Source: Allacma fusca (lineage: Eukaryota; Arthropoda; Collembola; Symphypleona; Sminthuridae). From it: a DNA stretch of 64,000 nt. The translations under genes and the position numbers were made by a program. Below are positions 35,130 to 47,400 of this stretch, in pieces. Each line of letters begins with the position of its first letter. The first letter of the stretch is position 1. The stretch is from the NCBI GenBank assembly GCA_947179485.1, contig OX359245.1, positions 23,609,067 to 23,673,066 of the forward strand, read 5' to 3'. A model generated the notes under the pieces. That model saw only the letters and a program-made list of their open reading frames with translations, was not told the DNA's origin and did not search any database.

Positions 35130-37932
35130 ATTAAAATGTGATTACAATCGTAACAAACTCGCTTAACCATCAGGTAATAATTAAAAAGGTCTAGGTTTTA
35201 CAATTCTATATGGGAAGACGTTGTCAATTTAAAAAATTGGTTACGTCGAAATGGCAAAGATAACCAGACCCCTGCTAGGATTTTAGTGTGTAAAGCGACT
35301 TTCTCTCTGAAGTATGAAGAATTTGGGTTTGTTAAATCTCACATGTAAAGTTCCTAAAAACCTAGAGAAAGCAGGTGCTGAAACTAAAAAAGTTTAGATT
35401 TTTTTAAACCGAAAAATCTAGAAACGATTAAAAATTCAGCATATTTGCTGTTACAATGCGACCATAAATTACGGTCGCCAAAATTGTGTTTTAGAAATTC
35501 CAGGAAGAAAATCCATCAATTTTTGATGCTAATTGAAAATATCACATTACAGTATGCACAACGCCGTGAAAAATGCAAGCAATAAATTATCAATGGATGT
35601 TGAAATCTTAGTTTCAAAGGTTTTTAGCGAATCTAGCTCGTCTGCGCAGAGAATAGACTCTTTAAAACAGTAATGTGAATTTGTGGATGTGGCTTTCCTT
35701 ACTTCCAGCACTGGACAGATTCCTTTCTAATTGGTCAGCTTTGAAGTCATATTTTCTTTTGAAGGAACAAAGTGACTGCCCTGCTGTTAATCGCAAGGTT
35801 GTATGTCATAACAGCAATGAAGTTGCTGCGAAAGTAGAATGCCTAACCGAATGTTACCTATATATTGTGCACATTATTTTACAATAAATGAATTTGCCCA
35901 TTTTAATGTTGGAGTGTAATGATTGTACTTCTACGGAAGTTTACGCCATAATAAAATCTCTTCTGGAAAGTTCTGTAAATCGATGCGATAAATTTTACGG
36001 AAGTAGCGCTAATGCAATTCTGAAAAATTTACCCCCGCTGCAAAACAAAAGCGCTTTAAGCAGAAAGCTTTGGATTTTTTTGAAATCACTACAGATCTAT
36101 TTAAGCAGACATTTTGATTTCAGTGATACTAAATTTGTTTTGAAAATGGAACTACTAGATTTGAAATCAGAGGGATTCTTAGTAACCATGGCTTATTTAC
36201 TAAATATTGTCGTTGCACTCGGTATTAAATTAAACGAGGACCAACTGTACAATTAAATTTCCTTAGGGAGTGTGCACATATTACGTTTCATTTTTGGGGG
36301 AGGGAGGGGGTCTTGAAGCTGATGATTTTGAGTATACCAAGGGGGGGTGGGGGTAATCTTGCTGATGACGTTTCACCGATTCTCAAAAAAATTTAACGAA
36401 TAAACCCGGATAATCGTTAGACTAGTGTTTTTAGTAACAAACGTTTATTGGTGAAAGACCACTGATACATTTTATAAACATACGCAAGCCGTACATTAGT
36501 CCAAATGTCAGACAACCATGAGCATTCCAAAAACTCATGGCTTACTCAAGAATGGCTACAAAATCACGTCCATCAATTTCAGTTTTGCAAATAGTTTGTT
36601 CTCATGATCTCAGTTGCTGTCGCCCTTGGCGATGCAACTTGGACAAATATTTAATATCGAAGTTTCTCCAGATTCCGGTGCTCTTTAAGCAGGATTTTTC
36701 TGGAGTTCGTATTTGAAAACCCGGACGATTCATCTGCCTGCTTTGGCGGTTTGTTGCCAAATGTCGTGCTAAATGTCTGGAAATTATCCCCTGTCTACTA
36801 TTGCCCCAGCATTCAAGGCAACCTTGAAATTCAAACCCACCATGCGTGGGTTTGGATTACTATTTTGTTATCAACATTGCATATGAATCCCACAAAAGAG
36901 CTGCTCATAGAAATTCGTTAGAAAGAATCTCGAAAAGCATTGAATCAGGTGTTCAAAGTAATCAAATGCAATTTTCCACAGCATGTGAAGCGGAGTATTT
37001 GTAGGAAACACCGACGGAAGTTATTGTAAATGTGGCTGACTCGATATATATATAGCGAATTTGCAAATATTACTTACTATTAATTTTATAATAATAGGCT
37101 CTTTTCAAAAACAGTAATAATTGCAACTTCGCTTTTGTCCGAGAAGGAAAAACCAAAATAAAATGGCCGCGATCTAAAGTTTCCCAACCGGTATTCATTC
37201 GTTTACCTTAATTATTATTTTTCCTTCCATTAAAATTTAGTTTATTTTGTTTAAGTACGAACACGTGGACCGATTTCAACCAATAACAAGCTCATCAATT
37301 TTGAACAAAATAGGTCGAGCATTTTCGGAGGAAAGTACAGATTTTATTTTTTTACGCAAGAACACGCTGACCTGTTTCAATCGCCAGACATCACGGATAA
37401 TACTATCTTATAAGTGGGCTGACGCCGCCCTAAAAATGCTACGGATTAAACTTGTTTTTTGTCTTTGTTTTTGCTTTGATGACGTTTACAGGGGAGGGGG
37501 GGTCAAGGAACAATGACGTTAGGATGACGATAGGGAGGGTAGGGTCCAAAAAGGGCGAAAAAATGAAACGTAATATGTGCACAATCCCTTACTTCGTCAA
37601 ACTTGAATTTTTTATTGTGTTCAGTGATCGTGAGATCGGTCGGTGCAAAGTGGGCTGAGTTTTTTCAAGAAATATCAATGTCCTGAACTATTCAAGCTTG
37701 TATCGTTCGTGATATTAATTCCTGTTAGCAACGATTTTGCAGAAAGTTATTTCAGCCTAATGAAGAAAGTTTCGACAGCCGGGAGAAGCTTAATGTAAAC
37801 AAAACTTGTAACAGCAGAGCTTCAAGTCAGGCTTAATGTGCCCTTTTCATGTTGTGAATCGACTTCTTTTTTGAACAAACCGGAAAACAAGAAAATGTTA
37901 TTAGATGCCAAAAAGGCTGAAAAATACAATTA
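35130..37932 (+). pseudogene. hAT transposase remnant of copy B
   Basis: Frames at 35675-35887, 35888-36256 and 37690-37932 carry a zinc-free linker, the LMLECNDC/SLLESSVNR block shared with copy A, and the C-terminal dimerisation part (FAESYFSLMKKVSTAGRS, then LVTAELQVRLNV). The N-terminal part (35180-35330) includes TPARILVCKATFSLKYEEFG in one frame. Stops and frameshifts are frequent. The family is distinct from the transposase at 25.8-28.5 kb. Confidence 0.75.
36266..37588. mobile_element. PIF/Harbinger-type non-autonomous element
   Basis: 1323 bp flanked by TTA (36263-36265 and 37589-37591). Terminal inverted repeats start GGGAGTGTGCACATATTACG and, reverse-complemented, GGGATTGTGCACATATTACG, extending about 30 bp. 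A TTA target and a GGG(A/T)..TGTGCA tip are typical of PIF/Harbinger. G-runs (gggggagggaggggg, ggggagggggggg) lie just inside both ends. No transposase recognised. Confidence 0.85.
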
Positions 37933-39696
37933 GGAATCGTGTATATATGTAAACAAAATTTAAAATTAATTATTTTGTCCCGGAATGACGTTTCGAAAAA
38001 GTGGGAACCCTACCCTAAGCACAATGATATTTTTGAACTTCAATTTCAAGGAAAATGATTCAGTTATATTCAAAATTACGAACTAAAACAATCGGTTCAA
38101 TTTCATTTTGAATTGAATCAAAAAGTAGTGAATTGAACTAGACGAAAAATTTCTAATTTCCGAATTGAATTGGTTCGAGAACTAGGTACATGCGACCATA
38201 TTAAATGTTTAATTGGAAGATTTCCATTCTGGTTGCTAAAATTGTTAAACATTGCCTTAATTAAATTTTCGTCAGGCCTAAGAATAGTTGTTTTAACCAT
38301 GTGTAGTGGCAAAGGGAATAATGTTTTATTAAGTGTAGCAGCAAAGGAGACCCTTAGAAGTATTTTTGGTGTAACAACTAGATTTTATGCAGGTTGTGCT
38401 AATGGTGGGATCACAAATTTTAAAAAGCAACAAAAAATGATGAAGCAACTAAGTCCATGACTCTTGCAAATACGTCTGTTTCAAGCATTTAAGAAACTGA
38501 TGATAAAACTACAGCTGCCAAATTAACCCTTACAGAAATATATTTGGGACTAGTTGTGCTACGGCACGGTTCCAAAGAATGGAGCGTGATAGGGCCTTCT
38601 GTTTACCTCGAAGGCGCTGCGCGTGTATTACGTTACAGGAGCCTCCTCTCGTCGTCTACTTTAGCATGCAAGCAATGCTTGGATGCTTGCTGTATGTACA
38701 CGCATGCAATCCACCCGTCCCTTACGTCTTGAATGAACCCTTATGTATGTATGTATACAAAATGCCCGTGTGGGTTTTTTCCTGTTTTCACGGTGAGTAC
38801 AATGTAATACGCGATTTTTTAAAATTTTGATTCGTCGTTCATATGAAGCTTTACATTTTGCAGTAAAACATTTATGCAGATTACGTTGTGCTCACCGTGA
38901 AACTATATCCGTAATGAGCAAAAAATTTGATGTAATTTTTTTTAAAAACCCGTTATTTTTATCCCACGTTGTCCGAAAAAATCATGAAGCAACCTTAGGG
39001 TGCTATAACAATTAAACAGTATGCCAAATAAAAATGCTTGAGTTATTAATAAGGGTGCTAAAAATTATTGAAAATTTCGGGCTTTTACCTTCCCAGTACG
39101 ATTTTGCGACCGCATTTCCTCCCGAAAATTGCTAAGAAGTACATGCACATTCACTGGTATACATACAAATAATTAACGACTTGGTGACTTTAGCTGTCAG
39201 TTTCCAAAAAAAAAACAAACTCCCTAACGTATAATGGAGTAAAGCATTGTCAATCTTTCAGAAGCTCGGAATGTATTTCTAGTTTAATGAGACACAATTA
39301 CAGATTCTAAAATCGGTTTCATAATGGGAAAACCCAAAGTTGCAGCTTTATTTTAAAATGTTCTAGCTCCATTTTTGTTTTATGCTTTAATAAATGAAGT
39401 AATACCTCAGGAATGTTAATTTTCTGTAGAATCAGATGCAAGAAATGAAAAAATTATTTTCCACCGCTTTAAGATACGTTGTTAGATTAATATGAAGAAT
39501 CGGAAGAATGAGGTTAACTGTATTTGTATTTTCTGTCACGGAGGAGCTTATTCAAAATTCTGAAACTAGAATCAACATGTTTTGGCATATGCAAGCCAAA
39601 TACAAAAGTTAAATTGCTTGAAACGTATTTGGTTTTTGATTTTTTAAAATTCAGTTAGAAGTCCTGATTTAGAAATCAAATAACCTGGGCACCCTG

Positions 39697-39916
39697 GTAC
39701 TGATACCTATGCTACTGGTTGTATTCTGTGTCAGAGTAGAACCTTTTGCTGGGAATTAAAATATGTAAACATGCGCTTAGATGCATAAATGCGCAAAAAT
39801 ACTACGACATAAATAAGGACTTTTCAGGGAACATAAAAAAGGAGTAGGTAACGTGTAACGCTTGCGCTTCTCGAAAGCGATTCGGCTTGACTGGAAGTGA
39901 ACCCCGAATGTTTTAA
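39697..39916. other. Spacer between outer hAT and piggyBac-like element
   Basis: No feature; the piggyBac TTAA is at 39913-39916. Confidence 0.4.
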
Positions 39917-40189
39917 CCCTTATATACCCAAGCTTTTTCGTGTCGCGTAAATACCCAGGCTATGGCAGGGACTGCCATATGATTTTGCATTGTACGAGGG
40001 CCCATAATAAACTACTTTAAGAATAATAATTCAAAGGGCCTTAAATCCACTTGGATTTAATTAATAGCTCTCCTAACATCATTGGACACAAAGTGGTGAC
40101 CGTTTCAAGCCAATTGGATGAAGTAGCAATCAGGTGACCATGCCCCAGAGGTCAAGTTTTTAATGCGGGGCCCATGCCAAAAATTCTAA

Positions 40190-41015
40190 TATTTGACAAA
40201 CCAATCCCGCCAATAAATTCCTTCTGGGGGACAATATTAGGTTTAATTGGGAACCTTTGTCGCATGACCGTTCGTGTGACCTCCAGGGGTCACTAGTTAC
40301 CCCGGGGTCAAATTCAAAAGTTCAAATATTTGATAAACCAATTACTGGAATGTATTCCTCAAGGAGAACGATAATAGGTTTAATTGGGAACTTTTGTCGC
40401 ATGACTGTTCATGTGACCTCCAGGGGTCACTAGTTACCCCGGGGTCAAATTCAAAAGTTCAAATATTTGGCAAACCACTCACTGGAAAGTATTCCCCATG
40501 GAGAACCATAATAGATTTAATTGGGAACTTTTGTCGCATGACCGTTCGTGTGACCTCCAGGGGTCACTAGTTACCCCGGGGTCAAATTTAAAAGTTCAAA
40601 TATTTGATAAACCAATTACTGGAATGTATTCCTCAAGGAGAACGATAATAGGTTTAATTGGAAACTTTTGTTGCATGACTGTTCATGTGACCTCCAGGGG
40701 TCACTAGTTACCCCGGGGTCAAATTCAAAAGTTCAAATATTTGACAAACCAATCACTGGAAAGTATTCCCCATGGAGAACGATAATAGGTTTAATTGGGA
40801 ACTTTTGTCACATGACTGTTCATGTGACCTCCAGGGGTCACTAGTTACCCCGGGGTCAAATTCAAAAGTTCAAATATTTGATAAACCAATTACTGGAATG
40901 TATTCCTCAAGGAGAACGATAATAGGTTTAATTGGGAACTTTTGTCGCATGACCGTTCGTGTGACCCCCAGAGGTCACTAAATTTGACATGGGACCATTG
41001 TCAAACGTTAGTAAA
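40190..41015 (+). repeat. 137-bp minisatellite with two-unit alternation
   Basis: The word (gat/gac/ggc)aaacca..(a/c)ctggaa.gtattcc starts at 40332, 40469, 40606, 40743 and 40880, exactly 137 bp apart, with more diverged edge units near 40196 and 41013. Each unit holds gtgacctccaggggtcac, a near-perfect palindrome, and ttaccccggggtca. Units alternate: tactggaatgtattcctcaagg (type A) and cactggaaagtattccccatgg (type B), giving a 274-bp higher-order period. Open frames at 40498 and 40772 are this repeat, not genes. Confidence 0.93.
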
Positions 41016-41454
41016 TTTACCAAACCAACCACTGTAACTTAGTTCTCGCGGTGAGCTAGAATTGCTAGTTCTGCGTATGACCGTCGGTGTGACCATGAGG
41101 TCTGTTTTTGACATGGGGTCTCTTATTACAATTTTGTGGAGCATGTACCGGTATCCTTGTTTTATCACTTCTATAACGCACCAAAATTCTTTCAGATTTG
41201 TTACCTACACTATCGACGCCCTGAAATTACCCTGACCATCCAGTTTCATGAACATCGGAGAAGGGATAGTACACTGCACTTATACCCATTTTTAATAAAT
41301 TATGTGCGATATATATAAGTAAATAAGTATAAAGTTGGGGTGACTTTGATACGTTCCGGTGGTTTTACAATGAAAATTAATCTACCACCTAATTTATAAT
41401 TGCTGGCCGTATATCCACCACAAAAATGCGTATATACCTCCGAAAATTTTCCAT

Positions 41455-41745
41455 GGAAATAACGGCAATATACGTAAAGTATATATATATGTATATATAC
41501 ACTTTATATTATATATACACTATGTATAATATATATATACTATACATAATATTTATTCTATGGTTATATATATATACTATCCATAGAATAAGTATTATGT
41601 ATAGTATATATATATATATATATTATCCATAGAATAAATATTATAGTGTATATATATATAATAAATATTATGTATAATACTATACATAATATTTATTCTA
41701 TGGATAATATGTATATAGTACATCTATATCCATATATATAGATTT
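41455..41745. repeat. AT-rich palindromic array
   Basis: Repeated inverted copies of actatacataatatttattctatgg and its complement ccatagaataaatatt between (TA)n runs. Can fold into several hairpins. The frame at 41426-41632 is compositional. Confidence 0.75.
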
Positions 41746-42039
41746 CCAGAATAAGGCTTTTTCTGGGAATTTTTAGGTGGACAGGCATATAACCAAGGGC
41801 ATTTTCATTTGGACAAGCGTAATAATTCATTGTAGCAACAAGATTAGTTAGAACATTCTTTTCTTATTTCTTCTTTTTCTTAATTCTGGAACAAAATTAA
41901 TGTTCGTGTTCTACATCTAGAACAAAAACAAGAGAATAACTAAGCACTCGTAACAACTGTAAACAAACAACGGTAAAGTAAAATGAAAATAACTTGGGCG
42001 TGATCAAATATTTTCAGTTACCCATTGAAATTTTTCAGA

Positions 42040-42485
42040 AATATCGTTATCGGGTATTATGGTACCCGCGTGTTCGATTGGCGAAATTTAACAGTCTCGC
42101 ATTAGGATGCACAAACGGTATTGCATTTTATGTAACATTAAATTTTTCATAATCCAAGATTTTTGTTACCAATCCCGGGTATTATAGTCCCCGGGTATTA
42201 CAGTTGTATTGCCCGAATCGTAACTGCAGAATTTTTAAGTGTCTATTTTGGCTTGAACTGTGTTCATTACGTCCAACATATAATTTCATATAATGGCATT
42301 GGCGCGAATTTGAAATTCCGGATGCTACCCGGGTAACATGCTGCCAGGATAAAAGCCCAACCAGTTATTTAACTGTGAATGGTATGCTGTAGCAGGAAGA
42401 AATATTGCCTAGGGCGACTATTTTCATTTTATCATACGGGGGTCATTATTGAAATTCCCGGGTAGCCGTTACCCGGGTAAAATCA
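42040..42485. repeat. ACCCGGGTAA-type repeats
   Basis: Words cgggtattatggtacccg, cccgggtattatag, ctacccgggtaacatgctgcc, cccgggtagccgttacccggg. Same word family as 1845-2166; cgggtaacatg.t.cca occurs in both. No TSD found. Confidence 0.5.
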
Positions 42486-42860
42486 CTTCGGACGAATAGA
42501 CATGACCTAAATCTAATTATTCATGCTAATAATGGGTCACATTTCCGTGTAGAACGCGAATCAAACCATTTTTAAAAATATGAAAATGTCTGAATGAGCC
42601 CTACTTAATACGCATTACCGTTTACTTAACATTGAAAATGGCCGCGGGAAGCCAACTTTGCCTCCTTCTGATTTTTTTCCCTCATAAACCGAAATTCCCC
42701 CGACCTTGTGACTTGGTCAAGTTGCAGTGAAAATAATGGAGAACGATTAGAAAAAAAATCAGCCATGTTGCTCAACTTTGACCTGTCACTTTTAGGCTTG
42801 AACCGCAAATTACGCAGTTAACTGGCAGGCACTGCCATAGCTTGGGCATTACAGGGTTAA

Positions 42861-44442
42861 GCAGTGTATTGGTGGTTCTTACTGTCTGTGTTGTATACTC
42901 ATAAGTTCGTTCAACTGTACGCTTAGGGAGCACTTAAAAATCAAGTGAGGGTGAACGGATTTGAGCGAGGTCGGGTGGGAGTGTGAGGGCCTGTGATTCT
43001 GACTACTATAAGGATCAGTTCTGGGTTTTTAGGGACTTGTGGTAAGGACATGGTGTGCGGATGAGTCCGTAGTGAGGAACATATGGGTGGTAAAGTGCCG
43101 TTGTGTAAGGTTGAGGGAAGTGAGTGTTTGCATTCTCTCGCTTTTTGCTCCTTCAGGTGGAGTCTCGTCTGTGGAGTGGGTGAAGTTTCGGGGAGTTGTG
43201 GCAATCGCAGGCAATCATATGGAGGTCAGAGGGGGTCAATTTTAAACTGTAACAGCTCTGGGCTAACAATAACAAAAAATCACATCCCATGATCCCATCT
43301 CAGCGTAGCTCAATTCACATGTTCTTCGCAATGATGGACAACAAAGCGGATTGTAGAGAGTTAAAGGGAACGGCAACTTCCGTGTGCAATTAGTTGGAAA
43401 CTGTAAACTGTTGTTGAATGTTGGTTCCAAGTTGGAAGACTACTGTGCTCTGCCCAAAGTTTGCATGGTTGGACACAGGAATCCACTGGGAGAACTCCCT
43501 TCTCATTCTTCCACCATCCCTTTGTTGACACATCAAAAAAACAGCAAGGACAAGAGAAAAGTATAGTAATACTTGTAACTTTTATATTATATTCTTTAAT
43601 TTTATCTGTACATTTCCACTCTGAGGGACTAGTTTTACAGAATATTCAGTGTATTCAATCCCTAATTATTACATAAGTAAGTAGTGCATGTTATGTGATT
43701 AATTGGGAAACTTTAATTTGGCTAGCTTTTTTTACTTTGAGAACTCCTCTGATTCCGACCAATTAGTGACCATTTGCAATACTTGTATTATTTATGTTTT
43801 CCCTTTTTAGTAGCGCTTGTTTTCGGTGGGATGTCGGCTTTGGATTTACTTCTGTGCTGCACTTATTTAGTTATTGGTACTTGTAACCCTATGGACTCAT
43901 ACAAATGGCTATTTTTTTTAGTATACATACTTTTGGCTCATAATGTTAATTAAAATACTTAATGAATTATTTGTGACTTGTGACTTCTTTACAGACGACA
44001 AGGAATCTGATTTGTACGCCACTGTAATCTCGTTGAGCAAGAAGCACCTATAGTGTTCAAAAGATAGTGCATCTGAAGAAGTTGTCAAGATCTTGTGATA
44101 TTTATTTTTTACGCATTCATTTTAAGCACTCGTAGATGAAATCAACTTTTATATTATACATCCTAAGTTATTAGGATTTTGTTTAACCTTTTTTATCCCC
44201 AAAAGGGAATTCAGGTTGTGAAAGGTGAAGAATAATCGTTTTCTGATGGGTGGTAATTCTGTTAGAGCGATAGTTTCCTAGCGAAAAACTGAATGGAAGG
44301 GATACTTTTGTTTATTTTCTTAAAAAGGAGAACTAGTATGTAAATGCAGTTGCATTATAAGAAAAAAATTACTTCATTCAAAGTTACGTTCAAAGTTGTG
44401 TCTGCGTACTTTACTGCATTCAGTTCGGGATTTGTGATTGCA
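42861..44442 (+). other. Upstream region of the tetraspanin gene
   Basis: Should include the promoter and leader of the gene starting at 44443. A 60-codon open frame at 43384-43566 (rich in Leu, Lys, Ser) has no recognisable domain; a GT-rich stretch at 42950-43250 gives frames on both strands. I cannot place exons here. Confidence 0.35.
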
Positions 44443-47400
44443 ATGCCTCCTCCTCGCAAGAAGTATCGTCGTGATGAGAGTGAAGTTAGTTGCTGTTTGA
44501 AGTATTTAATTTTTGGCTTCAATGTCATATTTTGGGTAAGTCTTATAGTTTATTTTAAACCATTTATTCTAAGTTTCTTGCAAAATAGTTACAAGAAAAA
44601 TAGTAACTACAAAGTAGATTTTTTAAGTAGTACCGGGGCGGGTTAGTACTCCTGTCCTACTGTTCAGTTAAAGTTAACCCACGAGAATCCTTAAAAATGA
44701 AATCTGCAAGTGTAACAAAATCTATAAATTATTGTGTTCATTACTAATTTAGTGTTGTGTTCTTGTAAAATGGTTTACAAGAGATTAAACCCCACATAAA
44801 TTCAGAAATACTGGGGTTTGGACGTCTGGAGTATCGAAACTACGAGTTTCGTGTTAATCCAAAACCCAAAAATGGAAAATTGAGTAGTTGGCTTGGTATA
44901 CATAATTTGAATACAGGGCACTCAATTTTAACAAATTCTGTGTCAGGTTAATATGCATTTTCATGTGGATGTTTTTTAAAATGTCAATGTTTGCTAACAT
45001 TTCTACATGTTTCCGCTATTTTTCAAATTTGGGTAAACCAAAAAACTCTACATAGGTACCAAGAACATTTGTTTTAAACTTTTTCGGTATTAAGAAAGCA
45101 GAAATGTAAATCAGATTTCCTTTTCTGTTAATAATAATCCTGTATTTTGTGAAAAACACCCGAATCACTGACAATAGTAAACTGTTTTGCTGAATATTCA
45201 ACTTAACTGGGCCAAACTAACAATAAATGACCTGACATTAGAATATTATATTATAAGAATATTTGGTCATCTTTTATGGGCACAACTACATGCTATCCGT
45301 GAATTATGATTTATTGTGACATCATGTTGAAATAGCCGGAAATAATTAAGCTGCTGACAGTTTGGGGTACATTTATGTTTTTATTGGTTCTTCCCCAGTT
45401 TAACTTTTATTATCGTTGCGTCCATGCACAGGTAAAAATTGGCATGACATTTCAACTCAATTTTTTTGTTTTCGTGAAATTATCAAACGTTCTGTATGTA
45501 CATAGGTGGTTTATGATTTCTTACCGGGTAAGTAGAACTCAATCAGCCCGGATTTCCGTGTCTTAACTCATAATTCATTTTATGCAAGGTGGATTTGTTT
45601 GTTTTAAAATTCCAGTTACTTGGCCTATTCATATTAGGCGTGGGTGTTTGGGCGTGGAGTGAAAAGGAAACTTTGTCTAATTTATCGCGCTTGACACGTG
45701 TAGCCCTGGATCCTGCCTTCCTTCTGGTAGTAGTTGGAACATTGACATTCATAATCGGATTTACGGGTTGTGTTGGCGCTCTCAGAGAGAATACGTGTCT
45801 ATTAGCAGTCTATGCAATTTGGCTAGCTGCTATCCTCCTCGTGGAAATCGCCGCTGGAATCTTAGGGTGTTTACGCAATTTTGATTTCTATTGATATTCA
45901 CAATTTACTGCAATATTAGTGTACCTACTCGTTTCTATAACGTCACCATTGTGCTCTCTTTCAGTTTTATATTTAAAGATTGGATCAAGGGTGAAGCAAC
46001 TAGCGGGTTCCAGTCTTTCATTGTGTCATACCGGGAAGACCCCGATCAACAAAATTTAATCGATTGGATTCAGGAACGTTGGCTCCAGTGTTGTGGTATT
46101 GAAGGTCCAAGGGATTGGGATAAAAATGTGTACTTTAACTGCAATTCAACTGCCAGAGAAGCCTGTGGTGTTCCTTTTTCGTGCTGTAAACAATCTGTCG
46201 GACTTGTAAGTTTTTCCTAATTCCCATAAAATGTTTACCTTGATTTGTCTGCTTGGCATTTCAGTTCTTATAATATTTCATGAGGGTGTAATATTACTAA
46301 CCGTGTTTTTCATTTAATTTAAACTTATTTTCAGCTTTATTTTCGTAACACACAATGTGGGTACGACGTCCGCAAGCCAGAATTCGTAAGTTGCCTCACT
46401 TCAAGTTATGAAATATTTTTAATGTTTTTTTGTTTTCTCCATTTACGGTTTTGTGTGTCATGTCATTCCGCTGTTATATAGTGTTTTGTATCAATCATGC
46501 GCCTACTGTATATTCTTACATGTACATTTAGTCACCTGGATTACAAACTAAATACAGTTTAATGGTAGCGCCAGCAGTGGGTTGTCGGTTCAATAGAATT
46601 TTTTCTTGAAATAATATAATTTTATTATTACATATCTGCATGTCTTGTTAGTTTTCACCCTATCTTTATAATAAGTTCATTCTTCTTCTCGTGCCCCGAT
46701 ATCATATCTACTTAATTAGAAAATAATTCATTTGTTGTGGACCGTCATGAACCAAGTTTTGAAAGCGCTTCCATTCAGTTTCTATTTTCTCTTTTGCTTT
46801 TAGTGGTATAGACTTATGCTTTAAATTGTGGAGTGTATTTTATGGTAAGTGTTGATGCAATAAAAATGATTAGTTCAAAAATGGTTGTGTTGTCGCCTTT
46901 AAAATTATCTGTATGTAACTGTGGATTGTGGTGCTGTCAATTGGACGAACTAATGATACTACCAGGATAGTAATTATTACACTTTTGCTGTAATGAATGT
47001 ACTCATTGTTATGAAAATACAGCCCCAGGATCGAGGTTTGGTGATTTATGAGAAAGGCTGCCTAAGGTCTGGTGAAGAGTGGGTGGAAGCCAATTTAATC
47101 CCTGTTGCTGCTGTAGGAGTAGCGGTTGCTATACTTCAGGTCTCTACTTACACACCTAACATAGCTGTAGTAATTAATTGTATGCGTATAATTACTCACA
47201 CCTACTCTTACGTATTAATTGCGGGATAATGGGCTCGGATTAAATTTTCTAATTTGGAAGCGTTGGTACCTAAAAACTTGGTGTCTGGTAGGCATGAGCG
47301 TATCGTTCAATTTTAAAATATCGTTAATCTTCCTTTATCAAAACCAAGCCTGTCTGTACACATTTGAAACTACCCGCTCGAATCACCATAGAGTGCAAGA

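Larger units (their letters stand above)
34906..38017 (+). mobile_element. hAT transposon (copy B), TAGGGTTCCCAG family
   Basis: 3112 bp with a perfect TSD AGCACAAT (34898-34905 and 38018-38025). Left tip TAGGGTTCCCAGACGTCCC; right tip reverse-complements to TAGGGTAGGGTTCCCAC, where TAGGG is doubled. Subterminal words are cccgggac and gtcccggaatg. It encodes a decayed transposase: LPILMLECNDC (35894), SLLESSVNRCDK (35955), FSDTKFVLKMELL (36120), and the hAT C-terminal region SNDFAESYFSLMKK (37722) with VTAELQVRLNVPF (37810). A Harbinger-type element is inserted in it. Confidence 0.93.
34601..38184. mobile_element. hAT-like element with ATTCAGTTCAG repeats, split by another hAT
   Basis: TSD GGTGCATG/GGTACATG (34593-34600 and 38185-38192, one mismatch). 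Tips TAGCGGTGGGAACGGTTCGA and, reverse-complemented, TAGTTCTCGAACCAATTC. Own sequence is 34601-34905 and 38026-38184 (about 464 bp), dense in cagttcag, gaattgaat and cggttcaat words. The interior is occupied by the element 34906-38017. Confidence 0.87.
34300..39696 (+). mobile_element. Outer hAT element (copy 1), TAGGGTGCCCAG family, holding nested elements
   Basis: Segments 34330-34592 and 38193-39696 match the element at 52676-58845 in order (gatgagcttgaatttagtcctgattt; ggttgtgctaatggtgggat; atggagtaaagcatt; gattctaaaat; cacggaggagctt). The right tip cctgggcaccctg is intact. The left tip is not recognisable, but gcactgat (34292-34299) and gtactgat (39697-39704) could be a TSD with one mismatch. 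A ~700-bp segment (about 38525-39220) with its own inverted words (cacggtgagtacaatgtaat and its complement) is extra relative to the other copy. Transposase traces: TNGGITNFKK-like BED region near 38395 and NGVKHCQSF near 39230. Confidence 0.65.
39917..42856. mobile_element. piggyBac-like non-autonomous element carrying a minisatellite
   Basis: 2940 bp flanked by TTAA (39913-39916 and 42857-42860). Tips CCCTTATATACCCAAGC and, reverse-complemented, CCCTGTAATGCCCAAGC. Just inside, both ends have a tatggcag...ctgccata word (39960-39980; 42824-42840). TTAA target and CCCT start are the signature of the piggyBac superfamily. The interior holds a 137-bp tandem array, AT-rich palindromes and ACCCGGGTAA words, but no transposase. 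Confidence 0.88.

Noticed and set aside
36263-37591. Kolobok-type (TTAA) assignment
   Set aside because: Only TTA is shared on both sides, and the GGGA.TGTGCA tip suits PIF/Harbinger better.
40498-40981. Two similar 69-codon frames as duplicated genes
   Set aside because: They are the same 274-bp higher-order repeat read twice.
40190-41015. CRISPR-like array
   Set aside because: Regular 137-bp period without distinct spacers, in a eukaryotic transposon; it is a minisatellite.
41426-41632. Ile/Tyr-rich 68-codon frame
   Set aside because: Pure (TA)n and palindrome composition.
42941-43292. Pro/Thr-rich frames on both strands upstream of the tetraspanin
   Set aside because: Frames open on both strands in a GT-rich stretch; no splice or domain evidence.
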